Origin: Sulfurimonas sp.
GTDB taxonomy: Bacteria; Campylobacterota; Campylobacteria; Campylobacterales; Sulfurimonadaceae
DNA: 32,973 nucleotides
Assembly: GCA_027064045.1 (NCBI GenBank)
Contig: JAMOQK010000060.1
Span: forward strand, 1 to 32,973
Direction of reading: 5' to 3'
The translations under genes were made by a program, and so were the position numbers. This document shows, piece by piece, positions 22,708-31,460 of this stretch. How positions within the stretch are numbered: position 1 is the stretch's first letter; every line of letters starts with the position of its first letter. Under the pieces are notes generated by a model, which worked only from the letters and a program-made list of their open reading frames with translations, ran no database searches and had not been told where the DNA came from.

Positions 22708-24487
22708 TAATTTCTAAAAATTCTTCTCCAAATTGTTCAAATTTTTTCTCCCCTATGCCATTTACTTCAAGCATAGTTGCTTTGTCATAAGGTTTGTCAT
22801 TGGCTAAGTGTTTTAGGGTTTTATCACTAAAAATAATATATGCAGGAACACCAAGTTCACTGGCTAACTCTGAGCGTTTTACCCGTAACTTTTCAAACAA
22901 TTCTGAGTCATATTCAAAACTATCAACACTTTTTACTCTTTTTTCTTTTGTATTAATTTCTAATCTTGAAGATTTTATATCTATCGTTTTTTGTGATTTT
23001 AAAATCTTTATTGCATCATTCGTAAGTTTTAACGAACTAAAATCACCAACTTCTAAAACTCTAGTCTCCATGAGTCTCTCAAGCACAATAAACCACTCTT
23101 TTTTACTCAAGTAAGTTCCAATCCCATAAACAGAAAGTTTGTCAGCTTTATTTGTTAAAAGTTTTTGTTCTTTTGATCCTCTTAAAATATCTATGATGTA
23201 GTTTTTTCCAAAGTTTTGACCTGTTTTGTAGATGGTGCTAAGGAGCATTTGAGCCTCTTTGGTTATATCTTTTCTCTCATCATCTTTATGCAGGCAGTTA
23301 TCACATCTCTCCCCACATTCATCCATCTCATCATCAAAATAGTGAGCCAACTGTTGATGATAGCAAACTTCACTTGTCGCAAATTTATATATGCCATTGA
23401 TTTTAGATTCAAGATGTTGAGCGTACTCTTTGTCTGTTATAGCTTTTAAAAACTGTTTTTGAAGTACCATGTCTCCAGCATTAAAAAGCAATAATACTTC
23501 GCTGTTTTCCCCATCTCTGCCAGAACGACCAATCTCTTGATAATAATTTTCAATCGTTTTTGGTAAACTCATATGTACAACAAATCTTATATCACTCTTA
23601 TCTATTCCCATCCCAAAAGCTATGGTTGCGACCATTATATTTACTTTGTCATTTACAAAAATTTTAAAGTTTTGTTCCCTTGTGTGTTGTGGAAGTCCAG
23701 CATGATAAGGTAATGATTTATAGCCATTTTGATTAAGATAGGCACTTAAATCCTCTGCTTTTTTACGACTACTTACATATATGATACCACTCTCTTGCAC
23801 ATGCCTAGATAAAAAGTTTTTAAGTTGTGCGTAACCGTTTGTAATTCGTCTTTGTGTTGAGATGTAGATATTTTTACGAAAGATTTTACCTTTTAGAACA
23901 AGTGGATTTTCTAGTTTTAGTTCCCTTAAAATATCATCTTTTACATGATTTGTGCTTGTCGCTGTAAATGCACAGATATTGGCATGTGGGAAGTTGTGTT
24001 TTAAGTTCCCCAAAGCCCTGTAATCTTCACGAAACTCATGTCCCCATTGACTTATGCAGTGAGCTTCATCAATCACAAAAAAATTGATTTTTAAACTCTT
24101 TAGCAGATCATAACTCCATTGAGTATTTAGTCTCTCAGGGGATAAATATAAAAATTTTAACTCCCCCATGCGAAGTTTATATACCACTTCATCTATCTCA
24201 TCTTTTGTTTGTGAAGAGTTTATCATATCTGCAGGAATTTGTTGTGCTTTTAGTGCTGAAACTTGATCTTGCATGAGTGCTATGAGTGGTGAAATAACAA
24301 CACTGACACCATCTTTCATAAGTGTTGGAAGTTGAAAAACAAGGCTTTTTCCACCACCTGTTGGCAGTATCATAAGGAGGTCTTTGCCATTTAGTATAGC
24401 ATCAACTCCCTCCTCTTGAAGAGGTCTAAAGCTATTGTGTCCGAAGTTATCTTTTAAAACTTTATTTTTGATGATTAAAGCTTTCAA
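22697..24487 (-). CDS. recQ: ATP-dependent DNA helicase RecQ
   Basis: 3'-5' superfamily 2 helicase acting at recombination intermediates and stalled forks, 596 residues. Visible: FRPLQ (Q-motif-like); Walker A LPTGGGKS at 41-48; DEAH at 140-143 followed by CISQWGHEFREDYR; motif VI QEIGRSGRDG; the RecQ zinc-binding region with four Cys ending CGERCDNC around residues 380-400; an RQC-like winged helix; and a C-terminal HRDC domain (ELASELGVPAYIIFSDKTL). The start is TTG at 24487-24485, overlapping the ribE stop as TTGA. No in-frame ATG or GTG is close, so reinitiation after ribE is likely. Two GGCATGTG copies lie inside. Confidence 0.94.
   Translation of the reverse strand: MKALIIKNKVLKDNFGHNSFRPLQEEGVDAILNGKDLLMILPTGGGKSLVFQLPTLMKDGVSVVISPLIALMQDQVSALKAQQIPADMINSSQTKDEIDEVVYKLRMGELKFLYLSPERLNTQWSYDLLKSLKINFFVIDEAHCISQWGHEFREDYRALGNLKHNFPHANICAFTATSTNHVKDDILRELKLENPLVLKGKIFRKNIYISTQRRITNGYAQLKNFLSRHVQESGIIYVSSRKKAEDLSAYLNQNGYKSLPYHAGLPQHTREQNFKIFVNDKVNIMVATIAFGMGIDKSDIRFVVHMSLPKTIENYYQEIGRSGRDGENSEVLLLFNAGDMVLQKQFLKAITDKEYAQHLESKINGIYKFATSEVCYHQQLAHYFDDEMDECGERCDNCLHKDDERKDITKEAQMLLSTIYKTGQNFGKNYIIDILRGSKEQKLLTNKADKLSVYGIGTYLSKKEWFIVLERLMETRVLEVGDFSSLKLTNDAIKILKSQKTIDIKSSRLEINTKEKRVKSVDSFEYDSELFEKLRVKRSELASELGVPAYIIFSDKTLKHLANDKPYDKATMLEVNGIGEKKFEQFGEEFLEIINP
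23798..23805 (-). repeat. GGCATGTG motif, copy 12 (recQ)
   Basis: CACATGCC core only; recQ register encodes Arg-His-Val. Confidence 0.75.
23981..23990 (+). repeat. GGCATGTG motif, copy 13 (recQ)
   Basis: GGCATGTGGG followed by A; on the recQ strand it encodes Pro-His-Ala. Confidence 0.85.
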
Positions 24488-25098
24488 AAAGTTGCATTGA
24501 TAGCATCAACTTCATCCCAACTAAGAGATACTTTGTTTTGGTGTTTTATGATGTGAGCCACATATCTAGCAAACATATCTGTCTCAATATTTACTTTTGT
24601 GCCTTTTTTATAGTTTTTAAACAGTGTCTCTTTCATGGTATGTGGGATAATTGTTAAACGAAAACTATCATTAAAAACATCATTTACAGTAAGACTCACT
24701 CCATCAATGGTTATAGAGCCTTTAGGTATCACAAAAGCTATAAAATTTGTAGGTATAGTTATAAAAATATCATAAGAATTGCCATTGTTTTTTATCTCTT
24801 TTATCTCCCCTACACAATCCACATGCCCTTGAACTACATGTCCTTCAAATTTATCGCCCATCATCATAGCAGGTTCTATATGAACTTTATTTTTATAGTT
24901 TTGTATAGCTAAAAGTTTTTGGCTTTCTGGTGACAACTCCACGCTAAAACCATCATTGTTCACTTTTATAACTGTTAAACATGCACCGTTTATTGCGATA
25001 GAATCTCCAACTTTTGCTTTGTAGGATGATTTTATACTGAGTGTGCTACCAACGAAACTTTTTACTGTTGCTATCTCTCTTATAAGCCCTGTAAACAT
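24484..25098 (-). CDS. ribE: Riboflavin synthase, alpha-type
   Basis: Catalyses dismutation of two 6,7-dimethyl-8-ribityllumazine molecules to riboflavin. It is 204 residues, typical. It begins MFTGLIREIATVKS, the invariant N-terminus, and has two tandem lumazine-binding barrels: the first with AINGACLTV, the second with TIDGVSLTVNDV, plus VQGHVDCVGEI at the domain junction. The C-terminal helix serves trimerisation. It is first in a minus-strand pair with recQ. It is divergent from mnmG across a 116-base AT-rich spacer. One motif copy encodes part of GHVD. Confidence 0.95.
   Translation of the reverse strand: MFTGLIREIATVKSFVGSTLSIKSSYKAKVGDSIAINGACLTVIKVNNDGFSVELSPESQKLLAIQNYKNKVHIEPAMMMGDKFEGHVVQGHVDCVGEIKEIKNNGNSYDIFITIPTNFIAFVIPKGSITIDGVSLTVNDVFNDSFRLTIIPHTMKETLFKNYKKGTKVNIETDMFARYVAHIIKHQNKVSLSWDEVDAINATF
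24819..24827 (-). repeat. GGCATGTG motif, copy 14 (ribE)
   Basis: CCACATGCC; on the ribE strand it encodes Gly-His-Val. Confidence 0.85.
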
Positions 25099-25182
25099 TT
25101 TAAAATACCATCTTTGTTTGCTTTTTTATCATCTTTTCCTAACATCTTTTGTTTTACTTACACAAATTATACATAAAAATGA

Positions 25183-25188
25183 TAAAAT
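25183..25188 (+). promoter_or_regulatory. Candidate -10 box for mnmG
   Basis: TAAAAT at 25183-25188, 26 bases before the mnmG ATG, with TTACAC at 25158-25163 (19-base gap). This is the ribE-mnmG divergent spacer; nothing else stands out in it. Confidence 0.25.
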
Positions 25189-25214
25189 TCGATTAATAAA
25201 AAATAGGTAATTAA

Positions 25215-27107
25215 ATGAATTATGATGTAATAGTAGTAGGTGGTGGTCATGCAGGTGTAGAAGCAGCTCTTTCATCTGCTAGGATGGGTAATAAAACTTT
25301 GATGATTTCAATGCTTGCTGAAAATATTGGAGCAACAAGTTGTAATCCTGCCATAGGTGGTTTGGCAAAAGGTCATTTAGTAAGAGAGATAGATGCTCTT
25401 GGTGGAGAGATGGGGCTTTTAACAGATGAGGCAGGGATACAGTTTCGTATTCTCAATCAGACAAAAGGTCCAGCAGTTCGTGGAAGTCGTGCGCAAATAG
25501 ATATGGATAGGTATCGTATTGTCGCTAGAAACAGATTGTTAAGCACTAAAAATCTCGACTTGACTCAGGAAATGGCAGAGTCATTAGTTGTTAAAAATGG
25601 GGAGATAAAAGGTGTAAAAACAGATCTTTTAAATGAATATAGTGCTTCAAAAGTTATCATCACCAGTGGAACATTTTTAAATGGAATTATTCATATAGGG
25701 GAGGTGCAACAAGTTGGTGGAAGATTTGGTGAACAAACGAGCATAAACCTTAGCAAATCTCTAAAAGATGATTGTAATCTAAGCATAGCCAGACTAAAAA
25801 CTGGAACTTGTGCGAGAATAGACAGTTCAACTATTGATTTTTCAGTGATGGAGGAGCAAGGTGGTGATGAGTTGCCAAACCCTTTTAGTTTTAGAACAGA
25901 CAGAGAGGAGTTTAGAGCCACCAAAAAACAACTTCCATGTTTTATAGCTTATACTAACAAAACTACACATGACATCATAGAAGGCAACTTTTACAGAGCG
26001 CCACTTTTTACAGGGCAGATTGCAGGTAAAAGTCCAAGATACTGCCCCTCTATTGAAGATAAGATAAGTAAATTTGCAGATAAAGACAGACACCATCTTT
26101 TTATTGAACCACAAACAGTAGATAATACGGAGTGCTATATAAATGGTTTAAGTACATCTCTTCCACCAGATGTTCAGCGAGATATGATTCACTCAGTTGA
26201 GGGGATGGAAAATGCAAAAATAGTTCGTTATGGTTATGCAATAGAGTATGATTTTGTAGATCCCAGAGAGCTTAAACATTCACTTGAAACTAAAAAGATA
26301 AAAGGGCTTTATCTAGCTGGACAAATCAATGGTACAACAGGTTATGAAGAGGCGGCGGCTCAGGGGATTATGGCTGGTATAAATGCCTCTTTGAGTTTAC
26401 AAAATAAAGAGCCTTTAATCCTTAGGCGAGATGAAGCGTATATTGGTGTGTTGATAGATGATTTGGTGACAAAAGGGACAAATGAGCCTTATAGAATGTT
26501 TACAAGCAGAGCAGAGTACAGACTTTTACTTCGTGAGGAGAGTGCAGATACAAGGTTAGCTCACTATGGACATCAGTTAGGGCTTGTTGATGATGAACTC
26601 TATGAAAAAGTGAAGAAAAAAGATAAAGAGATAAAAGAGGGTGCAAAACTGCTTGAAGATATAAAATTTACACCAAACAAAGAGTTTAATGCTTTTTTAG
26701 AGTCTATGGATGAACAACCCCTAAAAGATGTCTCAACTGCACAACAGTTAGTAGCTAGAAAAAGTTTTGATGTTGATAAGATGATAAAGCTTGTACCTCA
26801 GTTAGATAAGTACAATAACTATATAAAAGATGAGATTTTAGTAGAGGGCAAATATGCAAGATATATAGACAAACAAACTCAAGAGATAGCTAGAATGAAA
26901 AAATATTTAAAAGTAAGTATTCCAGATGGTTTTGAGTTTAAAAAAGTGAGTGGTTTATCAAATGAGATAGTGGAAAAACTAGAGCAGTTTAATCCACCAA
27001 CACTACAAGCAGCGATGAATATAAGTGGTATAACCCCAGCAGCTATTGAGATACTTCATATATATATTAGAATGGCAAGTAAAAAAATGGTTCATAAACC
27101 GTTTTAG
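25215..27107 (+). CDS. mnmG: tRNA uridine-5-carboxymethylaminomethyl modification enzyme MnmG
   Basis: FAD-dependent subunit of the MnmE-MnmG complex that installs the (c)mnm5 group at wobble U34 of tRNAs. It is 630 residues, standard. The dinucleotide-binding loop is [12 protein letters not shown] at 7-18. The conserved [26 protein letters not shown] contains the redox-active Cys; a later Cys lies in [34 protein letters not shown] (FAD/tRNA-binding region) and a helical C-terminal domain are present. AGG lies about 8 bases before the ATG. It probably shares a transcript with the unknown gene 17 bases downstream. A stand-alone methyltransferase of the same pathway is at 21955. Confidence 0.97.
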   Translation: MNYDVIVVGGGHAGVEAALSSARMGNKTLMISMLAENIGATSCNPAIGGLAKGHLVREIDALGGEMGLLTDEAGIQFRILNQTKGPAVRGSRAQIDMDRYRIVARNRLLSTKNLDLTQEMAESLVVKNGEIKGVKTDLLNEYSASKVIITSGTFLNGIIHIGEVQQVGGRFGEQTSINLSKSLKDDCNLSIARLKTGTCARIDSSTIDFSVMEEQGGDELPNPFSFRTDREEFRATKKQLPCFIAYTNKTTHDIIEGNFYRAPLFTGQIAGKSPRYCPSIEDKISKFADKDRHHLFIEPQTVDNTECYINGLSTSLPPDVQRDMIHSVEGMENAKIVRYGYAIEYDFVDPRELKHSLETKKIKGLYLAGQINGTTGYEEAAAQGIMAGINASLSLQNKEPLILRRDEAYIGVLIDDLVTKGTNEPYRMFTSRAEYRLLLREESADTRLAHYGHQLGLVDDELYEKVKKKDKEIKEGAKLLEDIKFTPNKEFNAFLESMDEQPLKDVSTAQQLVARKSFDVDKMIKLVPQLDKYNNYIKDEILVEGKYARYIDKQTQEIARMKKYLKVSIPDGFEFKKVSGLSNEIVEKLEQFNPPTLQAAMNISGITPAAIEILHIYIRMASKKMVHKPF

Positions 27108-27124
27108 ATTTAAAAAGAGAGAAA

Positions 27125-27925
27125 ATGAAAACATATTATTATGTCCATACAGGACACCGTATAGGTTTAGATAGATTTAGAAGAGCAACTACTATTGTAC
27201 GGGAGTTGCAAAAAGATATAGAGATAACACTGTTGTGTTCAGACTTTCGTATAGCAAGTGAAGCTAAAAGTTTTGGTATAAAAACAAGTGTTGGTGTAGA
27301 TGTAGTTAGAAATATACCATATATAGCTCATCATGGTGATAAAATCATTTTTGACTCAGATGAGGCAAATCCAATCATGCTTGAAGATATGGAACAGTTT
27401 TTCTCATCATTTATCCATTTAAAAGAAAATGAGATTGTTGTTGACGATAAATACTTTGTTAATGAACCTAAAACTATAAAAAAAGTTTTATTTTTTGGTG
27501 ATGATGATTATGAAAAAGATTTAGAAAAACATCTTGATTTTTTTGATGGTCTAGATTTGGATTTACAACTTGGATTTTACTATTTTTTAGATTATGAAGA
27601 TATGTTGAAAAAAAGATTTAAAAATTACCATGAGTTTGAGGATTACGATGAAATGATTACAAAAACAGACATATTAGTCACTTCATCTCCACAAGCAGTT
27701 TTAGAAAATTTATCAGCAGGTGGAAGACCTATCTATATTCAAAGGGAAGATTATACAAGAGGATTTAGAGCAATATTTGAAAAACTTAATATTCCTATAG
27801 TGGATAATTATAATAAAAAATTATTTTTTGAACTATTTGAAACTCTACCTGAGCGTAATTATGGTCAAATAGGGAAAAATAGTGACAAATTGATAAAATT
27901 TATAAAAGATAGCTTAAATTTATAA
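27125..27925 (+). CDS. Unknown protein with glycosyltransferase-B/PseG-like features
   Basis: 266 residues, no signal peptide or membrane helix; not recognised as a named enzyme. The N-terminus YYYVHTGHRIGLDRFRRATTIVREL followed by ITLLCSDFRIASEA resembles the opening of GT-B-fold enzymes such as PseG and MurG, with a GH(R/K)xGxxRxRR pattern. The C-terminal half has DILVTSSPQAVLENLSAGGRPIYIQRE, like the nucleotide-sugar site where a Glu/Asn-rich helix follows SSPQ. The middle is acidic with a GDDDYEKDLEKHLDFFDG stretch. It lies 17 bases after mnmG, probably in one operon. A role in surface polysaccharide or in nucleotide-sugar handling is inferred only. Confidence 0.7.
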   Translation: MKTYYYVHTGHRIGLDRFRRATTIVRELQKDIEITLLCSDFRIASEAKSFGIKTSVGVDVVRNIPYIAHHGDKIIFDSDEANPIMLEDMEQFFSSFIHLKENEIVVDDKYFVNEPKTIKKVLFFGDDDYEKDLEKHLDFFDGLDLDLQLGFYYFLDYEDMLKKRFKNYHEFEDYDEMITKTDILVTSSPQAVLENLSAGGRPIYIQREDYTRGFRAIFEKLNIPIVDNYNKKLFFELFETLPERNYGQIGKNSDKLIKFIKDSLNL

Positions 27926-27946
27926 TTAATTAAAACAACTTTGGTA

Positions 27947-27952
27947 TATAAT
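27947..27952 (+). promoter_or_regulatory. Candidate promoter -10 of petABC
   Basis: TATAAT at 27947-27952 within TTGGTATATAATAAGGG, 33 bases before the petA ATG; a TG at 27942-27943 precedes it. It lies outside the upstream gene, whose stop is at 27925. No good -35 is visible. Confidence 0.5.
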
Positions 27953-27985
27953 AAGGGCTTAAAATTCACAAGAAAGTGAGCAAAT

Positions 27986-28522
27986 ATGAAAAATAGTAGC
28001 CGTAGAGGTTTTATGGGTAAAGCGTTTGGTGCTGTTGCTGGCGTTGGTGCAGTAGCTTCATTGTATGCAATGAAAAAATCTTGGGATCCACTTCCAAGTG
28101 TAAAAGCAGCTGGTTTTGCAACTCTTGACATGTCAGGATATAAAGAAAATGAGTTAGTTACTGAAAAATGGAGAGGTAAGCCTATCTTTGTTTTAAAACA
28201 AAACGAAGAGATGCTAACAAAAGCTAAGGCAAATCCTAAAGAGATGGATAGACTCATCAAAATTGGTGATAGTTATTTCATGGTTTGCGTAGGTCTTTGT
28301 ACACATCTAGGTTGTATCCCTGGGTATAATCCTGATGATGAGAGTTTTTTGTGTGCATGTCATGGTGGTATGTATGACTTTTCTGGTGATGTTACAAAAG
28401 CTCCACCTCCTCGTGGTCTTGATATTCCTCCATTCAAAATTGATGGCAATAAATTGGTTTTAGGTGAAGAAGGACCAGAGTATAAAAAGATGCTAGAATC
28501 TGGCACAACTCTTAAAGTATAG
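27986..28522 (+). CDS. petA: Ubiquinol-cytochrome c reductase, Rieske iron-sulfur subunit
   Basis: Rieske [2Fe-2S] subunit of the bc1 complex, moving electrons from menaquinol at the Qo site to cytochrome c1. It is 178 residues. The N-terminus NSSRRGFMGKAFG has a twin-arginine pair at 6-7 ahead of a hydrophobic helix (AVAGVGAVASLYAM), a Tat-type membrane anchor as in other Rieske proteins. Cluster ligands: Cys105 and His107 in CTHLGC, Cys123 and His126 in CACHGG; disulfide partners Cys110 and Cys125. The second box reads CACHGG where CPCHGS is more usual. It is first of the petABC operon. Confidence 0.95.
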   Translation: MKNSSRRGFMGKAFGAVAGVGAVASLYAMKKSWDPLPSVKAAGFATLDMSGYKENELVTEKWRGKPIFVLKQNEEMLTKAKANPKEMDRLIKIGDSYFMVCVGLCTHLGCIPGYNPDDESFLCACHGGMYDFSGDVTKAPPPRGLDIPPFKIDGNKLVLGEEGPEYKKMLESGTTLKV

Positions 28523-28534
28523 GAAAGGGAAAGA

Positions 28535-29749
28535 ATGGCACATTTTACAAAAGCGACAAGTGTTAAAGATTGGTTAAACCAAAGATTAGCAGTTGAAAAA
28601 GTAGAAAAAGTTATGATGTCGGAATATTGGATTCCAAAAAACATCAACTTTTTATGGGCGATGGGTATGGTTCTTGTAATCACATTTACATTATTATTAG
28701 TCTCAGGTATCTTTTTATTGATGTATTATCAACCAAATGTTAATTTAGCATTTGACAGTGTAAACTACACAATCATGAGAGAGGTTGATTTTGGTTGGCT
28801 ATGGAGACATGTTCATGGTGTTGCAGCATCTGTTGTTTTCTTGATTATCTATATTCACATGTTTACAGGTATCTATTACGGTTCTTATAAAAAAGGTCGT
28901 GAGCTGATTTGGATCTCTGGTATGCTTCTTTTTGTTGCATTTTCAGCAGAAGCATTTTCAGGATATATGTTACCATGGGGTCAAATGAGTTACTGGGCTG
29001 GTATGGTTATCACTAACTTATTTAGTGGTGGTTCATTACATGCAGATGGTTTAGTTGAATGGATTCGTGGGGATTATGTTCCTGCTCAAGCATTCCTTAA
29101 CCGTTTCTTTATGCTTCATGTACTTCTTGTTCCATTGGCAATTATGGGACTTATTGGTTTACACTTTGGTGCTTTAAGAATTCCACATGTTAACAACCAA
29201 GATGGTGAAGAGATTGATTTTGATGTTGAATCTAAAAAATATTTAGCTGGTGATAAAGCTGGTAGTAAAGTTATGAGATTTGCAAATGACTTCATGTCTA
29301 AAGATATGATGGTTGTTGGTATCTATCTTATATTTTTCTTCTATTTAGTTTTTTTCCATTATGATTTTGCAATGGATCCTGTAAACTTCGACCCTGCTGA
29401 TGGTCTTAAAACACCGGCGCATATCTACCCTGAGTGGTATTTCCTATGGTCTTATGAGATTCTTCGTCCATTCTCAACCAATGTTGGTCTAATAGCATTT
29501 GCATTTGCACAGGTTATTTTTGTTCTTCTTCCATTTTTAGATAGAAGTCCAAATACTGTCCCTGCAAGTCGTCGTGGATTATTTCGTATTTGGTTCTGGG
29601 CTATGCTTATAGATATGATTGTGCTTACTTCGATGGGTAAAGTTCCACCGTCTGGTATATTTAGTACTATTGGTTTATATGCGGCACTAACATTTATTGG
29701 TTTATGGATAGCACTTCCATTTATTACCAAAATGGAAAAAAAGGTATAG
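28535..29749 (+). CDS. petB: Ubiquinol-cytochrome c reductase, cytochrome b subunit
   Basis: Full-length cytochrome b of 404 residues with about eight membrane helices, carrying the low- and high-potential b hemes and the Qo and Qi sites. Heme-ligand histidines are in WLWRHVHGVAASVVFLIIYIHMF and in FMLHVLLVPLAIMGLIGLHFG. The Qo-site PEWY motif is in IYPEWYFLWSYEILRPF. The GYMLPWGQMSYWAGMVITN block is diagnostic. The subunit is not split into b6 and subunit IV. GGAAAGGGAAAG upstream serves as ribosome-binding site. The 12-base gap to petA and 9-base gap to petC indicate one operon. Confidence 0.96.
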   Translation: MAHFTKATSVKDWLNQRLAVEKVEKVMMSEYWIPKNINFLWAMGMVLVITFTLLLVSGIFLLMYYQPNVNLAFDSVNYTIMREVDFGWLWRHVHGVAASVVFLIIYIHMFTGIYYGSYKKGRELIWISGMLLFVAFSAEAFSGYMLPWGQMSYWAGMVITNLFSGGSLHADGLVEWIRGDYVPAQAFLNRFFMLHVLLVPLAIMGLIGLHFGALRIPHVNNQDGEEIDFDVESKKYLAGDKAGSKVMRFANDFMSKDMMVVGIYLIFFFYLVFFHYDFAMDPVNFDPADGLKTPAHIYPEWYFLWSYEILRPFSTNVGLIAFAFAQVIFVLLPFLDRSPNTVPASRRGLFRIWFWAMLIDMIVLTSMGKVPPSGIFSTIGLYAALTFIGLWIALPFITKMEKKV

Positions 29750-29758
29750 GGAGAAGAG

Positions 29759-30706
29759 ATGAAAAATAAAGAACCATTAATATTAGTAGTAGTAGTACTT
29801 TTTTCACTATTAACATATTATCTAGTAGAACCGTTTGCACACTCACAGATGCATAAGCATCACGAGAGTGAAGGATTTGAGTATAAAGATTTACCTGCAT
29901 TGACTAAAAAAGGTGATGCGACTAAAGGTCAAGAACTTGTTATGGGTGCGGCTGCTTGTGTTGGTTGTCACTCTATTGAAAAAGCTGGTGTACCAGCTGC
30001 TATGGAGCCACAAGATGCTGCTGCTAGTTACGGTGTAAATCCACCTGACTTGAGTAATGCAGGTGCAGTTTATAGTGCAAGATTTTTAGCTGATCTTATC
30101 AAAAATCCTGCTCATGCCTTGATGGTTGAGCATAAGTTTGATGCAAGTAAAGGTCAAATGCACCCAATGGTACCTTTTTACGGTGCTGGTGGAGACATAG
30201 ATCAAGAAGTAGCTGATATCGTAGCTTACCTACAGTCGATAGCTCCAAAAGCTGAGGATTTAACTCCTGCAATGGCTTTTGAAACTGCTTGTGGTAGATG
30301 TCACGCTGTTCATTATGAAAACTGGACACAGATTGGTGAAAAACCTAAGTTCAAATACAAAAAAGATGAATTAGCATTTGATATAAAAGTGCTAGAGTAT
30401 CAAAAATCTTTAACAAAATATATGGGTAAATTACCACCAGATTTAAGTATCTATATCCGTTCTCGTGGTGAACACTTTATCAAAACTTTTGTTGAAAATC
30501 CTCAACAGTATCTAAAAGGTACAGCAATGCCTAGAGTTGGTGTAAATGCTGAATCTGCTGATAAAGTTTTAGAGTATCTTGAAGATTCAGGTGATTTAAA
30601 AAGACATGAAAGAGAAAGTGTTGGTAAAAATGTGATGATTTATATCGTTATCTTTGCTATCTTTGCACTTCTTTGGAAAAAACAAGTTTGGAAAGAGTTA
30701 CACTAA
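29759..30706 (+). CDS. petC: Ubiquinol-cytochrome c reductase, diheme cytochrome c subunit
   Basis: Diheme membrane-anchored cytochrome c taking the place of cytochrome c1, 315 residues. It has an N-terminal membrane helix (about residues 7-22) and a C-terminal helix MIYIVIFAIFALLW. Two heme-binding motifs are visible: CVGCH at 67-71 and CGRCH at 178-182. Likely distal Met ligands lie in QMHPMVPF and GTAMPRVGV. This two-heme form is the Campylobacterota/Aquificae-type subunit and passes electrons to a soluble cytochrome c or to cbb3 oxidase. It is last in the operon and is followed by a strong hairpin pair. Confidence 0.94.
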   Translation: MKNKEPLILVVVVLFSLLTYYLVEPFAHSQMHKHHESEGFEYKDLPALTKKGDATKGQELVMGAAACVGCHSIEKAGVPAAMEPQDAAASYGVNPPDLSNAGAVYSARFLADLIKNPAHALMVEHKFDASKGQMHPMVPFYGAGGDIDQEVADIVAYLQSIAPKAEDLTPAMAFETACGRCHAVHYENWTQIGEKPKFKYKKDELAFDIKVLEYQKSLTKYMGKLPPDLSIYIRSRGEHFIKTFVENPQQYLKGTAMPRVGVNAESADKVLEYLEDSGDLKRHERESVGKNVMIYIVIFAIFALLWKKQVWKELH

Positions 30707-30724
30707 GCCTTTCTATCAAGGAAC

Positions 30725-30773
30725 TACGACTTCAGTCGTACAGTATTAGGCTAAAGCTTTTCTAAGCTTTAGC
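30725..30773 (+). terminator. Tandem hairpins after petC
   Basis: First: TACGAC (30725-30730), TTCA loop, GTCGTA (30735-30740). Second: GCTAAAGCTT (30750-30759), TTCT loop, AAGCTTTAGC (30764-30773), a perfect 10-bp stem followed by TTT. The second is a good intrinsic terminator for petABC. Confidence 0.7.
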
Positions 30774-30812
30774 TTTCCGATATAATCATCCCTCTGATTA
30801 AACATCATCTGC

Positions 30813-30818
30813 TATAAT
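30813..30818 (+). promoter_or_regulatory. Candidate -10 boxes for the RDD gene
   Basis: TATAAT occurs at 30781-30786 and again at 30813-30818. The second is only 6 bases before the ATG at 30825, so if used the transcript would be leaderless; no AGGA-type ribosome-binding site is seen before that ATG. Confidence 0.3.
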
Positions 30819-30824
30819 TTCTAC

Positions 30825-31298
30825 ATGAGATTTAGAAACCTAAAAAAACAATCAAAACAACTAGACAAAATCAAACAAGATTTAAAACAAAAGTATCATT
30901 ATGCTCGTTTTGTAGATAGAGTAAAAGCACTTATAACAGATATGTTTATGATATATGCACCTATACTTTATGTTATAACTTATATTGTGCTAAATGGAAA
31001 AAATGATTTTCAGTCGTCTCAAGTAGCTCAACTTAGTGGCGTACTGCTTTATGGAATTATTTATGCCTTACTTCTCTCAAGGTCAGGTCAAACTCCAGGG
31101 AAAAAAGCGTATGAGATAAAAGTTGTGGATCTAAAGAGTGGTGAAAATATCTCTTTTGTTAGAGCATTTTTAAGGTTTATAGCTTTTTTATTTTCTGCTA
31201 CTGTCTTAGTCGGTCTTTTTATACAACTTTTTAGAAAAGACAATAGAACTTTACATGATTTGATAGCTCGAACAGTAGTGATAAAATCTAATAATTAG
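30825..31298 (+). CDS. RDD-family integral membrane protein
   Basis: 157 residues, a small membrane protein of the RDD family (named for conserved Arg-Asp-Asp). The N-terminal 25 residues are basic and amphipathic; then FVDRVKALITDMFMIYAPILYVITYIVL (helix 1 with the R/D signature), VLLYGIIYALLLSRSGQTPGKKAYEIKVV (helix 2 plus the family QTPGKK segment), and FLRFIAFLFSATVLVGLFI (helix 3), ending NRTLHDLIARTVVIK, the typical RTLHD(L) box. Function is generally unknown; some members act in ion transport. It is monocistronic between two hairpin/promoter regions. Confidence 0.85.
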   Translation: MRFRNLKKQSKQLDKIKQDLKQKYHYARFVDRVKALITDMFMIYAPILYVITYIVLNGKNDFQSSQVAQLSGVLLYGIIYALLLSRSGQTPGKKAYEIKVVDLKSGENISFVRAFLRFIAFLFSATVLVGLFIQLFRKDNRTLHDLIARTVVIKSNN

Positions 31299-31404
31299 TG
31301 ATAAGATTGTGATATTTTTTATACTTTTTATGGTGAAAATATAAAAAACTATCTCTAAATAAGCACATTTTATCAAATAAAGCCAGTTATAAACCAACTT
31401 TAAA

Positions 31405-31432
31405 CTTAAATTCAATTTTGTAGATATATAAT
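31405..31432 (+). promoter_or_regulatory. Candidate porin promoter
   Basis: TATAAT at 31427-31432 with CTTAAA at 31405-31410 (16-base gap) in the 250-base gap between the RDD gene and the porin. It implies an approximately 110-base leader carrying the hairpin at 31463. Confidence 0.4.
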
Positions 31433-31460
31433 ATTAGGTCTCGTAATATTACTACACTAT

